Position numbers and translations under genes: made by a program
Notes under the pieces: model-generated
Databases searched by the model: none
Told to the model about the DNA's origin: nothing
Seen by the model: the letters and a program-made list of their open reading frames with translations, nothing else
Origin: DASRIA01 sp963724065
GTDB lineage: Bacteria > Actinomycetota > Thermoleophilia > Solirubrobacterales > JBBDJG01
Assembly (NCBI GenBank): GCA_963724065.1
Contig: CAVRTB010000003.1
Coordinates: 186,001-250,000 of the forward strand
Reading direction: 5' to 3'
DNA: 64,000 nucleotides
In this document: piece by piece, positions 36,689-45,737 of the stretch
How the letters are laid out: each line of letters begins with the position of its first letter
How positions within the stretch are numbered: position 1 is the stretch's first letter

Positions 36689-38084
36689 GGAGGAGCCGGA
36701 TGGTACAGAGGGGACCGACCGCACCGAGCGGGCGGCTGCCGTGTTTCACCCGGTGCCAGTGGTACGCCCGATCGCCATCGCCATCGTCCTGATCGCCGCC
36801 TTCGCGAGCGTCGCCGCGGCGACGCCCCCGTGGTCGGCGCCTGAGACCGTCTCGTCCGCGGCGCTGTACGTCGAGGTTCCGAAGGTCGCCTTCGACCGCG
36901 CGGGCCGGGGGTACGCGACGTGGGGCGCGTCCGGCCGGAGCCGTTTGGCGGTGCGGGAGCCAGGGGCGGCCGAGTTCGGCCCCGAGCGCTCGTCGCCGCG
37001 CTTCGTCACCCCGCTCCTCGCGCACGGCGCGACCCGCGTGCTCGGGCTCGATGCGCGCGCCGGTCGGCGCCCGGACGTGGTGTCGCTGCGCGCCCGGGTC
37101 AGCCGCCCCGATGGCAGCTTCGGCCGCCCGGACACGATCTCGACGTTCGGACTGGGCGGCGGTGGGCCGTCGCTCGCGGTGCACGACGTCGCGCTCGCGG
37201 CATGGAGCCAGGGCGGGCCGCGCGGCCGGCGGATCGTGCGCGCCGCGATCCGGCGTCCCGGGCAGCGGTTCGGCAGGCCGCTCACGCTGCGCGCCCGCGG
37301 CCGCGCCCGGCACGTGGTAAGCGGCGTCGGGGTGGGCGCGATGTTCGTGGCGTGGGAGCGCGCCGGCATCGTCGAGGCCCGCGTCCGGCTCGCGGGCAGC
37401 GGCTGGGGCCCGGTGCGGCGGCTCGGCCCGGCCGCACGGGGCTCGACCACGTTTCGGGCCGCCTTCAGCGGCAGGCGGGGCTATCTGGCATGGCTGTCGG
37501 AAAGCACCGAATCGGCTGTCCTGCGGGTAGCCGTGCTGCCCACCGCCCGCACCCGCTTCCGCCCGGCCCAGACGATCGACAACATCGATCGCAATGCACC
37601 GGCCGAGCCGCACGGCCCCGTGCTCGTACCGATCGCCGAACGCGAAGCCACGCTGGCCTGGACCGGTTGGGACGGAACGGCCTGGCGCGTGCGCACGGCA
37701 GTGACGGGCCCGGGCGCGGGCTTCGGGACCTTCGCCGATGTCTCGGCGCCGGGGGAGCAGGCTGTGCTGGGTGACGCCGAGGCCGTGTCCGCGGGCACGT
37801 CGCCGCCGGCCGGCACGACGATCGTCGTGTGGAGCAGGCTCGACGCGGTCGGCGAGTTGGGTGACCGGGTTCGCGCGGCGCTGCGGCCGCCGGGCGGCGG
37901 GTTCGGGCCGCCCGAGGACGTCAGCGACCTCGACCGCGCACGGCTCCCGGATGCCGCGTTCGAGCCCGCGCTCCGGGCGCTGGACGGTCCTGTGGTCACA
38001 GCGCATCGGCCCCGACGGTCCAGGCGTACCGCTGTCTCAGATCACTACCTTCGCGCGCTCCTCGACACGTCCCGGCTGACGTAA
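36687..38084 (+). CDS. secreted beta-propeller-like repeat protein, 3' frameshift
   Basis: About 465 residues as read: a signal peptide (PIAIAIVLIAAFASVAAATP) and then repeats of 40-60 residues of the form AxWxxxGxxxxVRxAxRxPGxxFGxPxxLS (for example FVAWERAGIVEARVRLAGSG and LAWTGWDGTAWRVRTAV), a pattern of propeller-like secreted proteins common in this group. The 3' end is shifted: removing one C from CCC 37965-37967 gives FEPRSGRWTVLWSQRIG, continuing the repeat to a stop at 38079. GTG 36753 or 36759 would make a tighter signal peptide than ATG 36687. Function unknown. Confidence 0.7.
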   Translation: MEEPDGTEGTDRTERAAAVFHPVPVVRPIAIAIVLIAAFASVAAATPPWSAPETVSSAALYVEVPKVAFDRAGRGYATWGASGRSRLAVREPGAAEFGPERSSPRFVTPLLAHGATRVLGLDARAGRRPDVVSLRARVSRPDGSFGRPDTISTFGLGGGGPSLAVHDVALAAWSQGGPRGRRIVRAAIRRPGQRFGRPLTLRARGRARHVVSGVGVGAMFVAWERAGIVEARVRLAGSGWGPVRRLGPAARGSTTFRAAFSGRRGYLAWLSESTESAVLRVAVLPTARTRFRPAQTIDNIDRNAPAEPHGPVLVPIAEREATLAWTGWDGTAWRVRTAVTGPGAGFGTFADVSAPGEQAVLGDAEAVSAGTSPPAGTTIVVWSRLDAVGELGDRVRAALRPPGGGFGPPEDVSDLDRARLPDAAFEPALRALDGPVVTAHRPRRSRRTAVSDHYLRALLDTSRLT

Positions 38085-38113
38085 GTTTGCCGACGATCTT
38101 CCCGAGCTCGTGG

Positions 38114-38161
38114 CCGAACGTCCCGCGATACCGCCTGGAGCACACAGTCCGGGACGTTCGG
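38114..38161. terminator. long inverted repeat between convergent genes
   Basis: CCGAACGTCCCG (38114-38125) and its exact complement CGGGACGTTCGG (38150-38161) form a 12-base-pair stem with a 24-base loop, between the ends of the secreted repeat protein gene and the lysyl-oxidase-like gene. It has no T-run. A bidirectional terminator is the simplest reading; a protein-binding palindrome is an alternative. Confidence 0.55.
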
Positions 38162-38236
38162 TGGGGATGTGAGAGCCCGAATGATGGCGACGTCAGATGA
38201 GCGCGAGTTGTCGTGACAACTCGGGGCTAGCGCCGT

Positions 38237-39932
38237 CTAGGGATGCCGGTGCAGCGTCGCCTGCCCGGAGAGCCGGAACCGGCGTACCTCGACGAGCGCG
38301 CCGCGGACGCGCAGCGTCATCACGACGCGGAGCTGCGCCCGCGAGGTGCCGACGGGCAGCTGCTTGCGGCACAGGAAGTTGCGGCTGCGGGCCGCGCGGG
38401 CGCGGCAGCGACCGAGCATGTGACGGCCGTCCCACACGCGCATCCGCATCACGCCGGTGCGCGCCGGACGCGTGCTCACGACCAGCGAGCGGCCGACCGT
38501 GTCGAGCCGCACTCCGCGGATCGCGCGCAGCTCGCGCGCGGGCGCCGCGGTCGCGGCAAGCTCGACACCGGTGTCGGCAGAGGCCGACACGGCGGGCGCG
38601 GGCAGCGGCGCCGCGGGGTTCTCGATCTGGATCGTGACCTCGTCAAAGGCTCCAGAGGCGGTCGTCGCGCGGATCGTCACCTGGCCCGCCGGGGGCGAGA
38701 CGGCCGGCGCCTGGTAGAGCCCATGCGCGTCGACGGTTCCGGTCGTCAGGCTGCCGCTGTCGGCGCCGTCGACCGTCCACCGCACGTACGGGTCCTCCGC
38801 GATCACGGTCGCGTGCAGCCGCGCGCTGGTGCCCGCGAGCAGCACGGCCGGAGCTCCGGAGATCGACACGTTGGGGAAGACCCCTCCGACGTTGAGCGTG
38901 ACGGCGGCGGGCGCCGGGTAACGCGGAAAGCTCGAGGTCGAGTTGCTGCACGGTGTAGGTGAAGCGGTCCGGGCCGACGCCAGCCGGGGAACGGGGTGTA
39001 CGCGACGGAGGTGTTCGTGAATGTCGGGCCGGGGACGGGGGTCACCCACCCATGGCGTCGGTGGCTCGATGATCCGGAACGTTCGTGTGCCGAGGCCCGA
39101 GCCGAACGACGTGGTCGAAAGCGGGATCGTGGTCGAGCCCGCTCGCGCCGACCGTCCCGGCGGCGACAGGGTTCGCGCGGTAGCCGGGGATCGCCGAATC
39201 GGTCGTGCGGAACGCACCCGGGTTGACCTCGTTGCTCTCGCGCACCACGTCGTCGGGGTCGATGTCCGCGCGCAGGTTGTACTCGACCCGGCGGCACGTC
39301 CGCTGACGTCGACCCACTGGAACGCGAGTGTCCAGTCGTATATGTCGCGCCAGCCCGGCCGAGACGCCCTCGAAGAGGCTGGCGAGCGCGGGCTCCTCCT
39401 GGCCGCAGAAGTTGTTGTCGCCGGTGTCGTAGACGCGCGAGCTCGGTCCGTGAGTCTCGCGGCGCTGGCTGTCGATCAGGCAGAAGCCGACCTTCATGCC
39501 GGGCGTGACCTCCGCGGTCATGTCGTCGTTCCAAAGCGAGTAGCGCGCCGCATTCTTCAGATGCCAGTGGTCGTGGCCGTCCTCGGACTCGAAGATGATC
39601 CGCGGGTCGCGGCTCGCGTCGTCGAAGAACGACCCGTCGCTGCGGTAGACGCGCTGCACGACCGTTGGTCATCTCTGCCGTCGACGCGGTCGGAGCCGCG
39701 CATCTCGAGCGCGCCCTGGCCCGAGTTGTGGACGTACCCGTTGAAGCGCAGCAGCAGATGGTTGCCGTCAGGCTGCGCCACGGTCTGCAGGGATTGGACG
39801 CTGGTCAGGCGCGTCCGCGACCAGGTCCGGCAGCCGCTCGGTGACCTGCGCGGGCGCCGTGGGAGCCAGGAGGGCGCACAGGAGCATCGCGGTCGCAACC
39901 GCCCACGCCGGCTTGATTGTGCGCAATTCCAC
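38237..39932 (-). pseudogene. lysyl-oxidase-like secreted protein, disrupted by many frame changes
   Basis: Starting at GTG 39932 (GGAGGG upstream) there is a signal peptide (ending LLAPTAPAQ) and LPDLVADAP, then the frame must change about eight times to keep reading the same protein. In order: TSVQSLQTVAQPDG...GSDRV; QRVYRSDGSFFDD...EDGHDHWHL (the copper-site segment of bacterial lysyl oxidases); WRDIYDWTLAFQWVDVSG; RVEYNLRADIDPDDVVRESN; GSTTIPLSTTSFGSGLG; VTPVPGPTFTNTSVAY; GPDRFTYTVQQLDLEL; then an unbroken Ig-like C-terminal part (about 38237-38920). Approximate break points are 39807, 39680, 39350, 39298, 39139, 39048, 38978 and 38930. Each segment keeps protein-like sequence, so the gene is either freshly decayed or has consensus errors. 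Confidence 0.75.
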
Positions 39933-39954
39933 CCGACAGACCCTCCGAGCGATC

Positions 39955-41379
39955 CTACTCCGCTCCCCGGCCCGGGGCGAGCGGCGTCTCGCGGTGACGA
40001 CCGCGGGATCGCCGCTCGGCGAGCCACGCGCCGACCGTCAGCGAAAGCCACGCCCCGCCGCAGGCCGCGAGCGTCAGCACGAGCGGCATCAACGGCACGT
40101 TGCGGCGCGGCACGGCGAGCAGCAGGCCCCCGAGCGCCGTGATGCCGAAGATCAGCAACGCAAGCACGAGCGCCTCCCAGCGCCGGCGCCACGCCAGCAC
40201 CGCGAGCCCGACGACCGCAAGCGCCAGGAGCGTGTAGTGGAAGGTGATCCACCACGACCCGCGCATCGTCGGCCCCGAGCCGCGGCGCCACACGTTCCAC
40301 GTCTTCGTGACGACCATCCCGGCGTAGCCGACCGGATCCTCGCGGGCGTACTTGCGGAAGTTCTCGCGGCCGATCTTCGCGAGCGCCGCGTCGCGCTCGA
40401 GGTCGGGGTACTTGCGCGCCACCTTGTCGAGGAGGTCCTTCATCTGCGTGTCGGCGACCTCGCGGTCGGTCACGTCCCGCCTGCCTTCGAATCGCCGGAT
40501 CAGCTCTCGCTTGACGCGTAGCTGACGTCCGTCGCCGGGGAGATACGTGGCGACGAACAGCGCCTTCCCGCCTCCCGTCGTGACCGGCACGAACTTGTCG
40601 AGCACGATGAAGTTGCGCACCGTCCAGGGAGCGAGGACGACCAGGAAGGCGGCGACGAACAGGGCAAGTGACGCGACGCCCATCCTCACTCCGCGCTCGC
40701 GCGCCATCTTCACGAGCACTACGAGCCCGAGGATGCCGGCGAACATCAGGTACTCCGGTCGCGTGAGCGCGGTCGCGCCGAGTAGCGCGCCGGGCAGCAG
40801 CCACGCCCATGTGGAGCGCCCCGCGTCGGCCGACCAGAACATCGCGAGCACGGCTCCCGACAGGGTGAAGGCGGCGATCGGCTCGCTCACGAACTGCTCC
40901 GCGTTGTCTATGAACGTGGGATAGATCGCGGCGAGCAGCGCGCCGCCCACGCCGACGAGCGGGCCGGCGAGCCGGCGCCCGAGCAGATAGACGAAGAGGA
41001 CCATCAACGCGCCGAGGATCGCGACGGCTGCGCGCGCCACCTCCGGGTTCACGCCCCCGGTCAGCTTGTAGATCGCCGCATAGAAGATCGGTGCCCCGGG
41101 CGACCAGTCGGTGGGATTGCGCATCTGCGGCGTGCCGTAGCGGCCGTTCTCGTAGAGCGCCTCGGCGATCTCGCCGTAGGACTTCGAGTCGTTGCCCTGG
41201 TAGGCGACGATCGTGGCCTCGCCGGCGTCGAGGTTCGGGTTGAGCGCCGCCTCGAGGCGCAGGCCGAAGCCGAGCGCCACGACGAGGGCCAGCGCCACGA
41301 GGATCGCCGGCCCGCCGTGCCGCTCAGGAAGGGTGCGCGCCCGCCGGGTTGCACGGGTGGCGATCGAGCCGCGGGGCAT
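39955..41379 (-). CDS. GT39/ArnT-like polyprenyl-phosphate-sugar glycosyltransferase
   Basis: A 474-residue membrane glycosyltransferase of the GT-C kind. The first luminal loop has LNPNLDAGEATIVAYQGNDSKSYGEIAEALYENG, with the acidic residues that bind the lipid-linked donor, followed by about ten helices (ALMVLFVYLLGRRLAGPLVG, ALLGATALTRPEYLMFAG) and a C-terminal soluble part with helices. It probably moves a sugar from a polyprenyl-phosphate carrier onto a protein or glycan outside the cell. Start ATG 41379. Located between the methyltransferase gene (14 bases upstream) and the disrupted lysyl-oxidase-like gene (22 bases downstream), same strand. Confidence 0.85.
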   Translation of the reverse strand: MPRGSIATRATRRARTLPERHGGPAILVALALVVALGFGLRLEAALNPNLDAGEATIVAYQGNDSKSYGEIAEALYENGRYGTPQMRNPTDWSPGAPIFYAAIYKLTGGVNPEVARAAVAILGALMVLFVYLLGRRLAGPLVGVGGALLAAIYPTFIDNAEQFVSEPIAAFTLSGAVLAMFWSADAGRSTWAWLLPGALLGATALTRPEYLMFAGILGLVVLVKMARERGVRMGVASLALFVAAFLVVLAPWTVRNFIVLDKFVPVTTGGGKALFVATYLPGDGRQLRVKRELIRRFEGRRDVTDREVADTQMKDLLDKVARKYPDLERDAALAKIGRENFRKYAREDPVGYAGMVVTKTWNVWRRGSGPTMRGSWWITFHYTLLALAVVGLAVLAWRRRWEALVLALLIFGITALGGLLLAVPRRNVPLMPLVLTLAACGGAWLSLTVGAWLAERRSRGRHRETPLAPGRGAE

Positions 41380-41393
41380 CGCTCGGGAGGATG

Positions 41394-42440
41394 CTAACGA
41401 CGCGACAGCACGTAGAGGTCCTGGTCGCCCTCGACGAGGCCGGGGGCGAAGTGCTCGAGCCGCCAATCCGGCCCCATCTTCGCGAGCAGCCATTCGGCGG
41501 TCAGGAAGGCGGTGCCCCAGTCGGGGCTCGCGACCCCGTGGTCCCCGCTCTCGCGGAACTCGGGCTTGTACCAATGGCCGTCGCGATAGAGCGAGGCGAG
41601 CACCTCGGTCAGCTGCCCCTCCGACCGCTGCCCGATCGCGCGGGCATGCGCGACCGACTGGTATCCGTGGGCGGTCACGATCAAGGTCCCTGCGGGCGCG
41701 AGCACCCGTCGCATCTCCGCGAGCCACCGCTGTGCCGCGGGGGCGGAATAGTGCGACCAGACCGAGATCGCGAACACCACGTCGAAGTGCGCATCGCGCC
41801 ACAGGAGCGGTGGCTCCTGGGGGCTGACCTCGAAGTCGATCCCGGGGAGCGCCGTGCGGGCCCACTCGATCGCACCGCGGTTCGGGTCGCAGCCGTGCCA
41901 CGCGACCTCTGGATAGGCGGCCTCCAGCACCCGTACGACGCGCCCCGAGGAACAGCCGAAGTCCAGCGCGCGCGAGTCCGCCGAGAGCTCTCGCCCGCCG
42001 CGACGCGCCGCATCGGCGACGAGGTCCGCGTAGTACGCGGTGCCGCCGGCGGCAAGCACGCCGCGGCCCATCGCGTGCACGTCGGGCGGAGGCTCGGCGT
42101 CCGAGAGCCCGGTCTTGGCGAGCACGGCCGCAACGCCGTGATGCACGCCGAGCGCGAGCAGCGCGCGGCGGCGGTCGACCTCGTCACCTGCCTGCGAGAG
42201 CTCCAGCTCGCCGGGTGCCAGGAGCGGCTCGATCGCCGCGAGGTCCGCGGGTGTCAGCCGTTCGAAGAGCCGGTCCGTGGCCGGTGCGTGGAGGAGCGCG
42301 GCGGGCGTGAGCGAGCGGTCCGTCAGCCTCAGGGGGGCGGGCATGGGCGACCGCATCGACCGCCGGGTCCGGTCGCGCGCGCGCCGCAGCACACTGCGCA
42401 TCCGGGGTGGGAGGTGCCGCTTTAGCAGCGAGGCCCTCAT
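41394..42440 (-). CDS. class I SAM-dependent methyltransferase
   Basis: A 348-residue protein. The SAM-binding motif I is SRALDFGCSSGRVVRVLEAA at about residue 155; motif II region HGCDPNRGAIEWAR, and FDVVFAISVWSHYSAPAAQRWLAEMRRVLAPAGTLIVTAHG (shown as FDVVFAISVWSHYSAPAA) completes a methyltransferase-11 type fold. The first 140 residues are a basic then helical extension of unknown role. Linked to surface-glycan genes, it may methylate a sugar, but the target is not visible. It is divergent from the sulfoquinovose synthase gene with 62 bases between. Confidence 0.85.
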   Translation of the reverse strand: MRASLLKRHLPPRMRSVLRRARDRTRRSMRSPMPAPLRLTDRSLTPAALLHAPATDRLFERLTPADLAAIEPLLAPGELELSQAGDEVDRRRALLALGVHHGVAAVLAKTGLSDAEPPPDVHAMGRGVLAAGGTAYYADLVADAARRGGRELSADSRALDFGCSSGRVVRVLEAAYPEVAWHGCDPNRGAIEWARTALPGIDFEVSPQEPPLLWRDAHFDVVFAISVWSHYSAPAAQRWLAEMRRVLAPAGTLIVTAHGYQSVAHARAIGQRSEGQLTEVLASLYRDGHWYKPEFRESGDHGVASPDWGTAFLTAEWLLAKMGPDWRLEHFAPGLVEGDQDLYVLSRR

Positions 42441-42502
42441 CCCCCGCAGTTAATCGCACTACCGGCCGTCCGGCGCCCCCGTCCGCTACCCTGCCGCTGA
42501 CC

Positions 42503-43699
42503 ATGCGGATCCTCATCCTGGGCGGTGACGGATACCTCGGCTGGCCCACCGCTATGCGCTTCTCGGCGCGCGGTCACGAGGTTTTCGTCGTCGACAACTT
42601 CTCCCGGCGCCGGTGGCATCACGAGCAATCGACTGACTCGCTGACGCCGATCCGGTCGCTCGCGGAGCGCATCGATGCCTGGCACAGCGTGTCCGGGCGC
42701 GACATCATCCCGTTCGTCGGCAACATCGCTGACGGCGAGTTCCTCGACGGCGTGATCGCCGACACGCTGCCCGAGGCGGTGGTCCATTACGGCGAGCAGC
42801 CCTCGGCGCCGTACTCGATGATCTCCCGCCGCCACGCGGTCGAGACGCAGCACACGAACGTGATCGGCAACCTGAACCTGCTCTTCTCGATCCGCGACCG
42901 CGTGCCCGATTGCCATCTGGTGAAGCTCGGCACGATGGGCGAGTACGGGACGCCCAACATCGACATCGAGGAAGGCTTCATCGAGATCAACCACAAGGGT
43001 CGCACCGACACGCTGCCCTTTCCGAAGCTGCCGGGCTCGCTCTACCACCTCTCGAAGGTCCACGACTCGCACAACATCCACTTCGCGTGTCGCATCTGGG
43101 GGCTTCGCGCGACGGACCTCAACCAGGGCGTGGTGTACGGGATCGAGACCGAGGAGACGGCGCAGGACGAGCGTCTCGTGACGCGCTTCGACTACGACGA
43201 GATCTTCGGGACAGCGCTCAACCGCTTCTGCGTGCAGGCCGTGATCGGCCACCCGCTGACGGTCTACGGCAAGGGCGGCCAGACGCGTGGCGCCCTCAAC
43301 ATCCGCGACACGCTGCAGTGTGTCGAGCTGGCCGTGAACAACCCGGCCGACCTGGGCGAGTTCCGTGTGTTCAACCAGTTCACGGAGCAGTTCACCGTCG
43401 GTGAGCTGGCGAAGCGCGTGAAGCAGGCCGGCGAGCAGCTCGGCCACTCGGTCGAGATCCAGAGCTTCCCGAACCCGCGGGTCGAGATGGAGGAGCACTA
43501 TTACAACGCGGCCAACACGAAGCTCCGCGACCTCGGCCTCGAGCCGCACCTGCTCGGGCCGGAGCTGGTGCAGTCGATGCTGAAGACGATCGAGCGCCAC
43601 AAGGACCGCGTGATCGCGCGCGCAATCCTGCCGCGCACGCGCTGGAAGCCGGGCGAGCTCGAGGCGGCCCCACTCGCCGCCACGACACGTTCCCCCTAG
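42503..43699 (+). CDS. sqdB: UDP-sulfoquinovose synthase
   Basis: A 398-residue extended SDR enzyme that makes UDP-sulfoquinovose from UDP-glucose and sulfite. Strong SQD1/SqdB signatures are visible: LILGGDGYLGWPTAMRFSARG, VHYGEQPSAPYSMISR, GTMGEYGTPNIDIEEGF, LPFPKLPGSLYHLSKVHDSH (catalytic Tyr and Lys) and DLNQGVVYGIETEE. The length matches plant and cyanobacterial enzymes. The product feeds the sulfolipid SQDG or sulfonated glycans. No sulfoquinovosyltransferase is evident here, though the neighbouring glycosyltransferases could use the sugar. ATG 42503. Confidence 0.92.
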   Translation: MRILILGGDGYLGWPTAMRFSARGHEVFVVDNFSRRRWHHEQSTDSLTPIRSLAERIDAWHSVSGRDIIPFVGNIADGEFLDGVIADTLPEAVVHYGEQPSAPYSMISRRHAVETQHTNVIGNLNLLFSIRDRVPDCHLVKLGTMGEYGTPNIDIEEGFIEINHKGRTDTLPFPKLPGSLYHLSKVHDSHNIHFACRIWGLRATDLNQGVVYGIETEETAQDERLVTRFDYDEIFGTALNRFCVQAVIGHPLTVYGKGGQTRGALNIRDTLQCVELAVNNPADLGEFRVFNQFTEQFTVGELAKRVKQAGEQLGHSVEIQSFPNPRVEMEEHYYNAANTKLRDLGLEPHLLGPELVQSMLKTIERHKDRVIARAILPRTRWKPGELEAAPLAATTRSP

Positions 43700-43822
43700 C
43701 TCTCCCGGATTCCTCCGACAAACGTCCAGCCACGTCGCTCCAGCTCGCGGATCGGCGATGAGAGAACGATGAAGTGAGCGCGTCCCCGCAAGGGCAAGGT
43801 TGCCCCGCACCGCACCGCTCGC

Positions 43823-45106
43823 ATGTTCCTCTCGTCACGGAAGACACTCACGTCGCTCACGCTTGCCCTGCTCGTCGCAGGGATGCTGCTCCAGGCCGGC
43901 GTGGCCACCTCCGTCGCCGCCGACTTCCGGCGGGTGATCGTCGGTACCGGCGGCAAGGACACGATCCGCGGCAACGCCGCGAACAACAAGATCTACGGAG
44001 GCCGCTCGGCTGACCGCCTGTTCGGCAACGACGGCGACGACCTGATCCGTGCCGGCACCGGCCGTGACGCGCTCGCCGGGGGAAAGGGCGCCGACCTGCT
44101 CTACGGCGACGAGGCCGCTGATCTGATGTACGGGCAAGATGGCGCCGACCAGCTCTTCGGCGCGACCGCGCCCGACAAGATGTCCGGCGGCTCCGGCGAC
44201 GACCAGCTTTTCGGCGAGTCGGGCGACGACTTGATGTCCGGAGGCGACGGAAACGACTCGCTTGACGGCGGCTTCGGCCGCGACAAGCTGATGGGCGACG
44301 CCGGCGACGACTCGCTCAACTCGGGTGCGGCCGGCGACACCCTCTACGGCGGCGACGGCAACGACCGTCTCAACGGCGACAGCGCCGAGGACACTCTCTT
44401 CGGCGGTGACGGCGACGACTACCTGATCGGCGGCACGGCGCGTGACGACATCTATGGCGGGCCGGGCAACGACGTGATCAACGCTGTCGAGCCGGTCGGC
44501 GTGCTCTCCGAGGGCGTTATCGATTGCGGCCCCGGCATCGACACCGTCTATGCCGACCGCCGCGACCTCCGCGCGACCGACTTCCGCAATTGCGAGATCG
44601 TCGAGCCGGGCACCGCACCCGAGGACGGCGATCCGGATCGCGGCGTGAAGCGCATCGGCGACGCGGGTCCCGAGACGCTGCTCGGCGGGAACCTCAACGA
44701 CACGCTGCTCGGCGGCGGAGGCGACGACGTGCTGCGCGGCTTCGGCGGCGTCGACGTGATCTGGGGCGACCACATCCCCGGCACCACCGGCAACGACCGC
44801 ATCTACGGGGGCGCGGGCAACGACCAGATCTTCGGCAACTCGGGCACGGACACGATCCAGGGCGACGAGGGCGACGACCGCATCTCGGGCGGCCCCGGGT
44901 CCGACTCGATCGACGGCGGCCCCGGCAACGACGAGCTCCGGCCCGACGCCGGTAACGACCGCGTGCTAGGCGGCTCGGGCAACGACCGGATCCACGCCTT
45001 CGGCGGCGGCAAGCGCGACTACATCGACTGCGGCCCCGGGATGGACACCGCGTTCGCCGACAAGGGCGACAAGACCCGCCGCTGCGAGCGCGTCAAGCAC
45101 CAATAG
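43823..45106 (+). CDS. secreted RTX-repeat calcium-binding protein
   Basis: A 427-residue protein with a signal peptide (TSLTLALLVAGMLLQAGVA) and two blocks of RTX nonapeptides (GGxGxDxLxG type): residues about 42-225 and 285-400. Each block is closed by a Cys-bearing variant: DCGPGIDTVYADRRDLRATD then NCE, and DCGPGMDTAFADKGDKTRRCE. These CGPG units also occur in the RTX protein at 24.3 kb. It should fold into two calcium beta-rolls outside the cell. It has no enzymatic domain, so adhesion or envelope structure is likely. ATG 43823. A terminator-like hairpin follows. Confidence 0.88.
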   Translation: MFLSSRKTLTSLTLALLVAGMLLQAGVATSVAADFRRVIVGTGGKDTIRGNAANNKIYGGRSADRLFGNDGDDLIRAGTGRDALAGGKGADLLYGDEAADLMYGQDGADQLFGATAPDKMSGGSGDDQLFGESGDDLMSGGDGNDSLDGGFGRDKLMGDAGDDSLNSGAAGDTLYGGDGNDRLNGDSAEDTLFGGDGDDYLIGGTARDDIYGGPGNDVINAVEPVGVLSEGVIDCGPGIDTVYADRRDLRATDFRNCEIVEPGTAPEDGDPDRGVKRIGDAGPETLLGGNLNDTLLGGGGDDVLRGFGGVDVIWGDHIPGTTGNDRIYGGAGNDQIFGNSGTDTIQGDEGDDRISGGPGSDSIDGGPGNDELRPDAGNDRVLGGSGNDRIHAFGGGKRDYIDCGPGMDTAFADKGDKTRRCERVKHQ

Positions 45107-45115
45107 GTCCGAATT

Positions 45116-45145
45116 CCCTTAGCCCGGAATCCGGGTAGCCAAGGG
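45116..45145. terminator. hairpin after the RTX gene
   Basis: CCCTT (45116-45120) pairs with AAGGG (45141-45145) and CCCGG (45123-45127) pairs with CCGGG (45131-45135) around a 3-base loop. It sits between the convergent RTX and padR genes and may end transcription from both sides. Confidence 0.55.
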
Positions 45146-45170
45146 CCGCTCGCTCCCAGGGCGGGCGCCT

Positions 45171-45677
45171 TCAGCTCGCGAGCACGCGCTTCCAGAAGCG
45201 GATGTACTCCCGCTGGTGCCCGATGCCCGCCTCTGCGACGAGGCGTGGGCCCTGCGAGGCACCTGCGACCTCGAGCGTGCGCGCCAGCGTGCGTAACTGC
45301 GCGAGCCGCGCTTCGTGCCCCTCGAGCTGCGTTCGCGCCAAGGCTTGCGGGTCGGACCCGAACGCCAGCTTCAAGAGCCCCGGGTCGCGCAGCTCGTAAA
45401 GGTCCTCGGTCGGGGAGCCAAGCCAATCATCCAGCGCCGCGGCGCCCTTGCGCGCGAGGGAGTAGTGCCGGCGGCGTCGCCCCGCCTGCTCACGGCGTTC
45501 GCTCAGATAGCCCGCCTTCGCGAGCCGCTCGGGCTCCGCGTAGAGCTGGGAGTGGGGGACCGAGAAGAAGCCTCCGATCGTCGCCGCCACGATCTGCTTG
45601 AGGTCGTACGGAGTGGCCTCGCCGGCCTGTCTCAGGAGACCGAGCACCAGATATGAGGTCTGTGTGAGCTGAATCAC
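45171..45677 (-). CDS. PadR-family transcriptional regulator
   Basis: A 168-residue regulator: an N-terminal winged helix (TSYLVLGLLRQAGEATPYDLKQIV, then FFSVPHSQLYAEPERLAKAGYLSERR) and a C-terminal helical dimerisation part rich in Leu/Ala/Arg, as in PadR subfamily 2 proteins. GTG start at 45677. It is divergent from the carotenoid oxygenase gene, with 60 bases between starts holding an ATGGT-N9-ACCAT palindrome. It probably represses that gene and itself; the ligand is unknown, possibly a phenolic or carotenoid-derived compound. Confidence 0.88.
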   Translation of the reverse strand: MIQLTQTSYLVLGLLRQAGEATPYDLKQIVAATIGGFFSVPHSQLYAEPERLAKAGYLSERREQAGRRRRHYSLARKGAAALDDWLGSPTEDLYELRDPGLLKLAFGSDPQALARTQLEGHEARLAQLRTLARTLEVAGASQGPRLVAEAGIGHQREYIRFWKRVLAS

Positions 45678-45696
45678 GTTTGCCGCTCCGTTTCAG

Positions 45697-45715
45697 ATGG
45701 TATGTTTCGGACCAT
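45697..45715. promoter_or_regulatory. probable PadR operator
   Basis: An inverted repeat ATGGT (45697-45701) and ACCAT (45711-45715) with 9 bases between, in the divergent gap between padR and the carotenoid oxygenase gene. PadR regulators typically bind short palindromes of this size (ATGT-N8-ACAT type). Confidence 0.55.
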
Positions 45716-45737
45716 TGGCGACCAGGGAGGTTACGTG

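Noticed and set aside
43940..45060. DNA-level tandem repeat
   Set aside because: The repetition is the RTX protein motif and is explained by the coding sequence.
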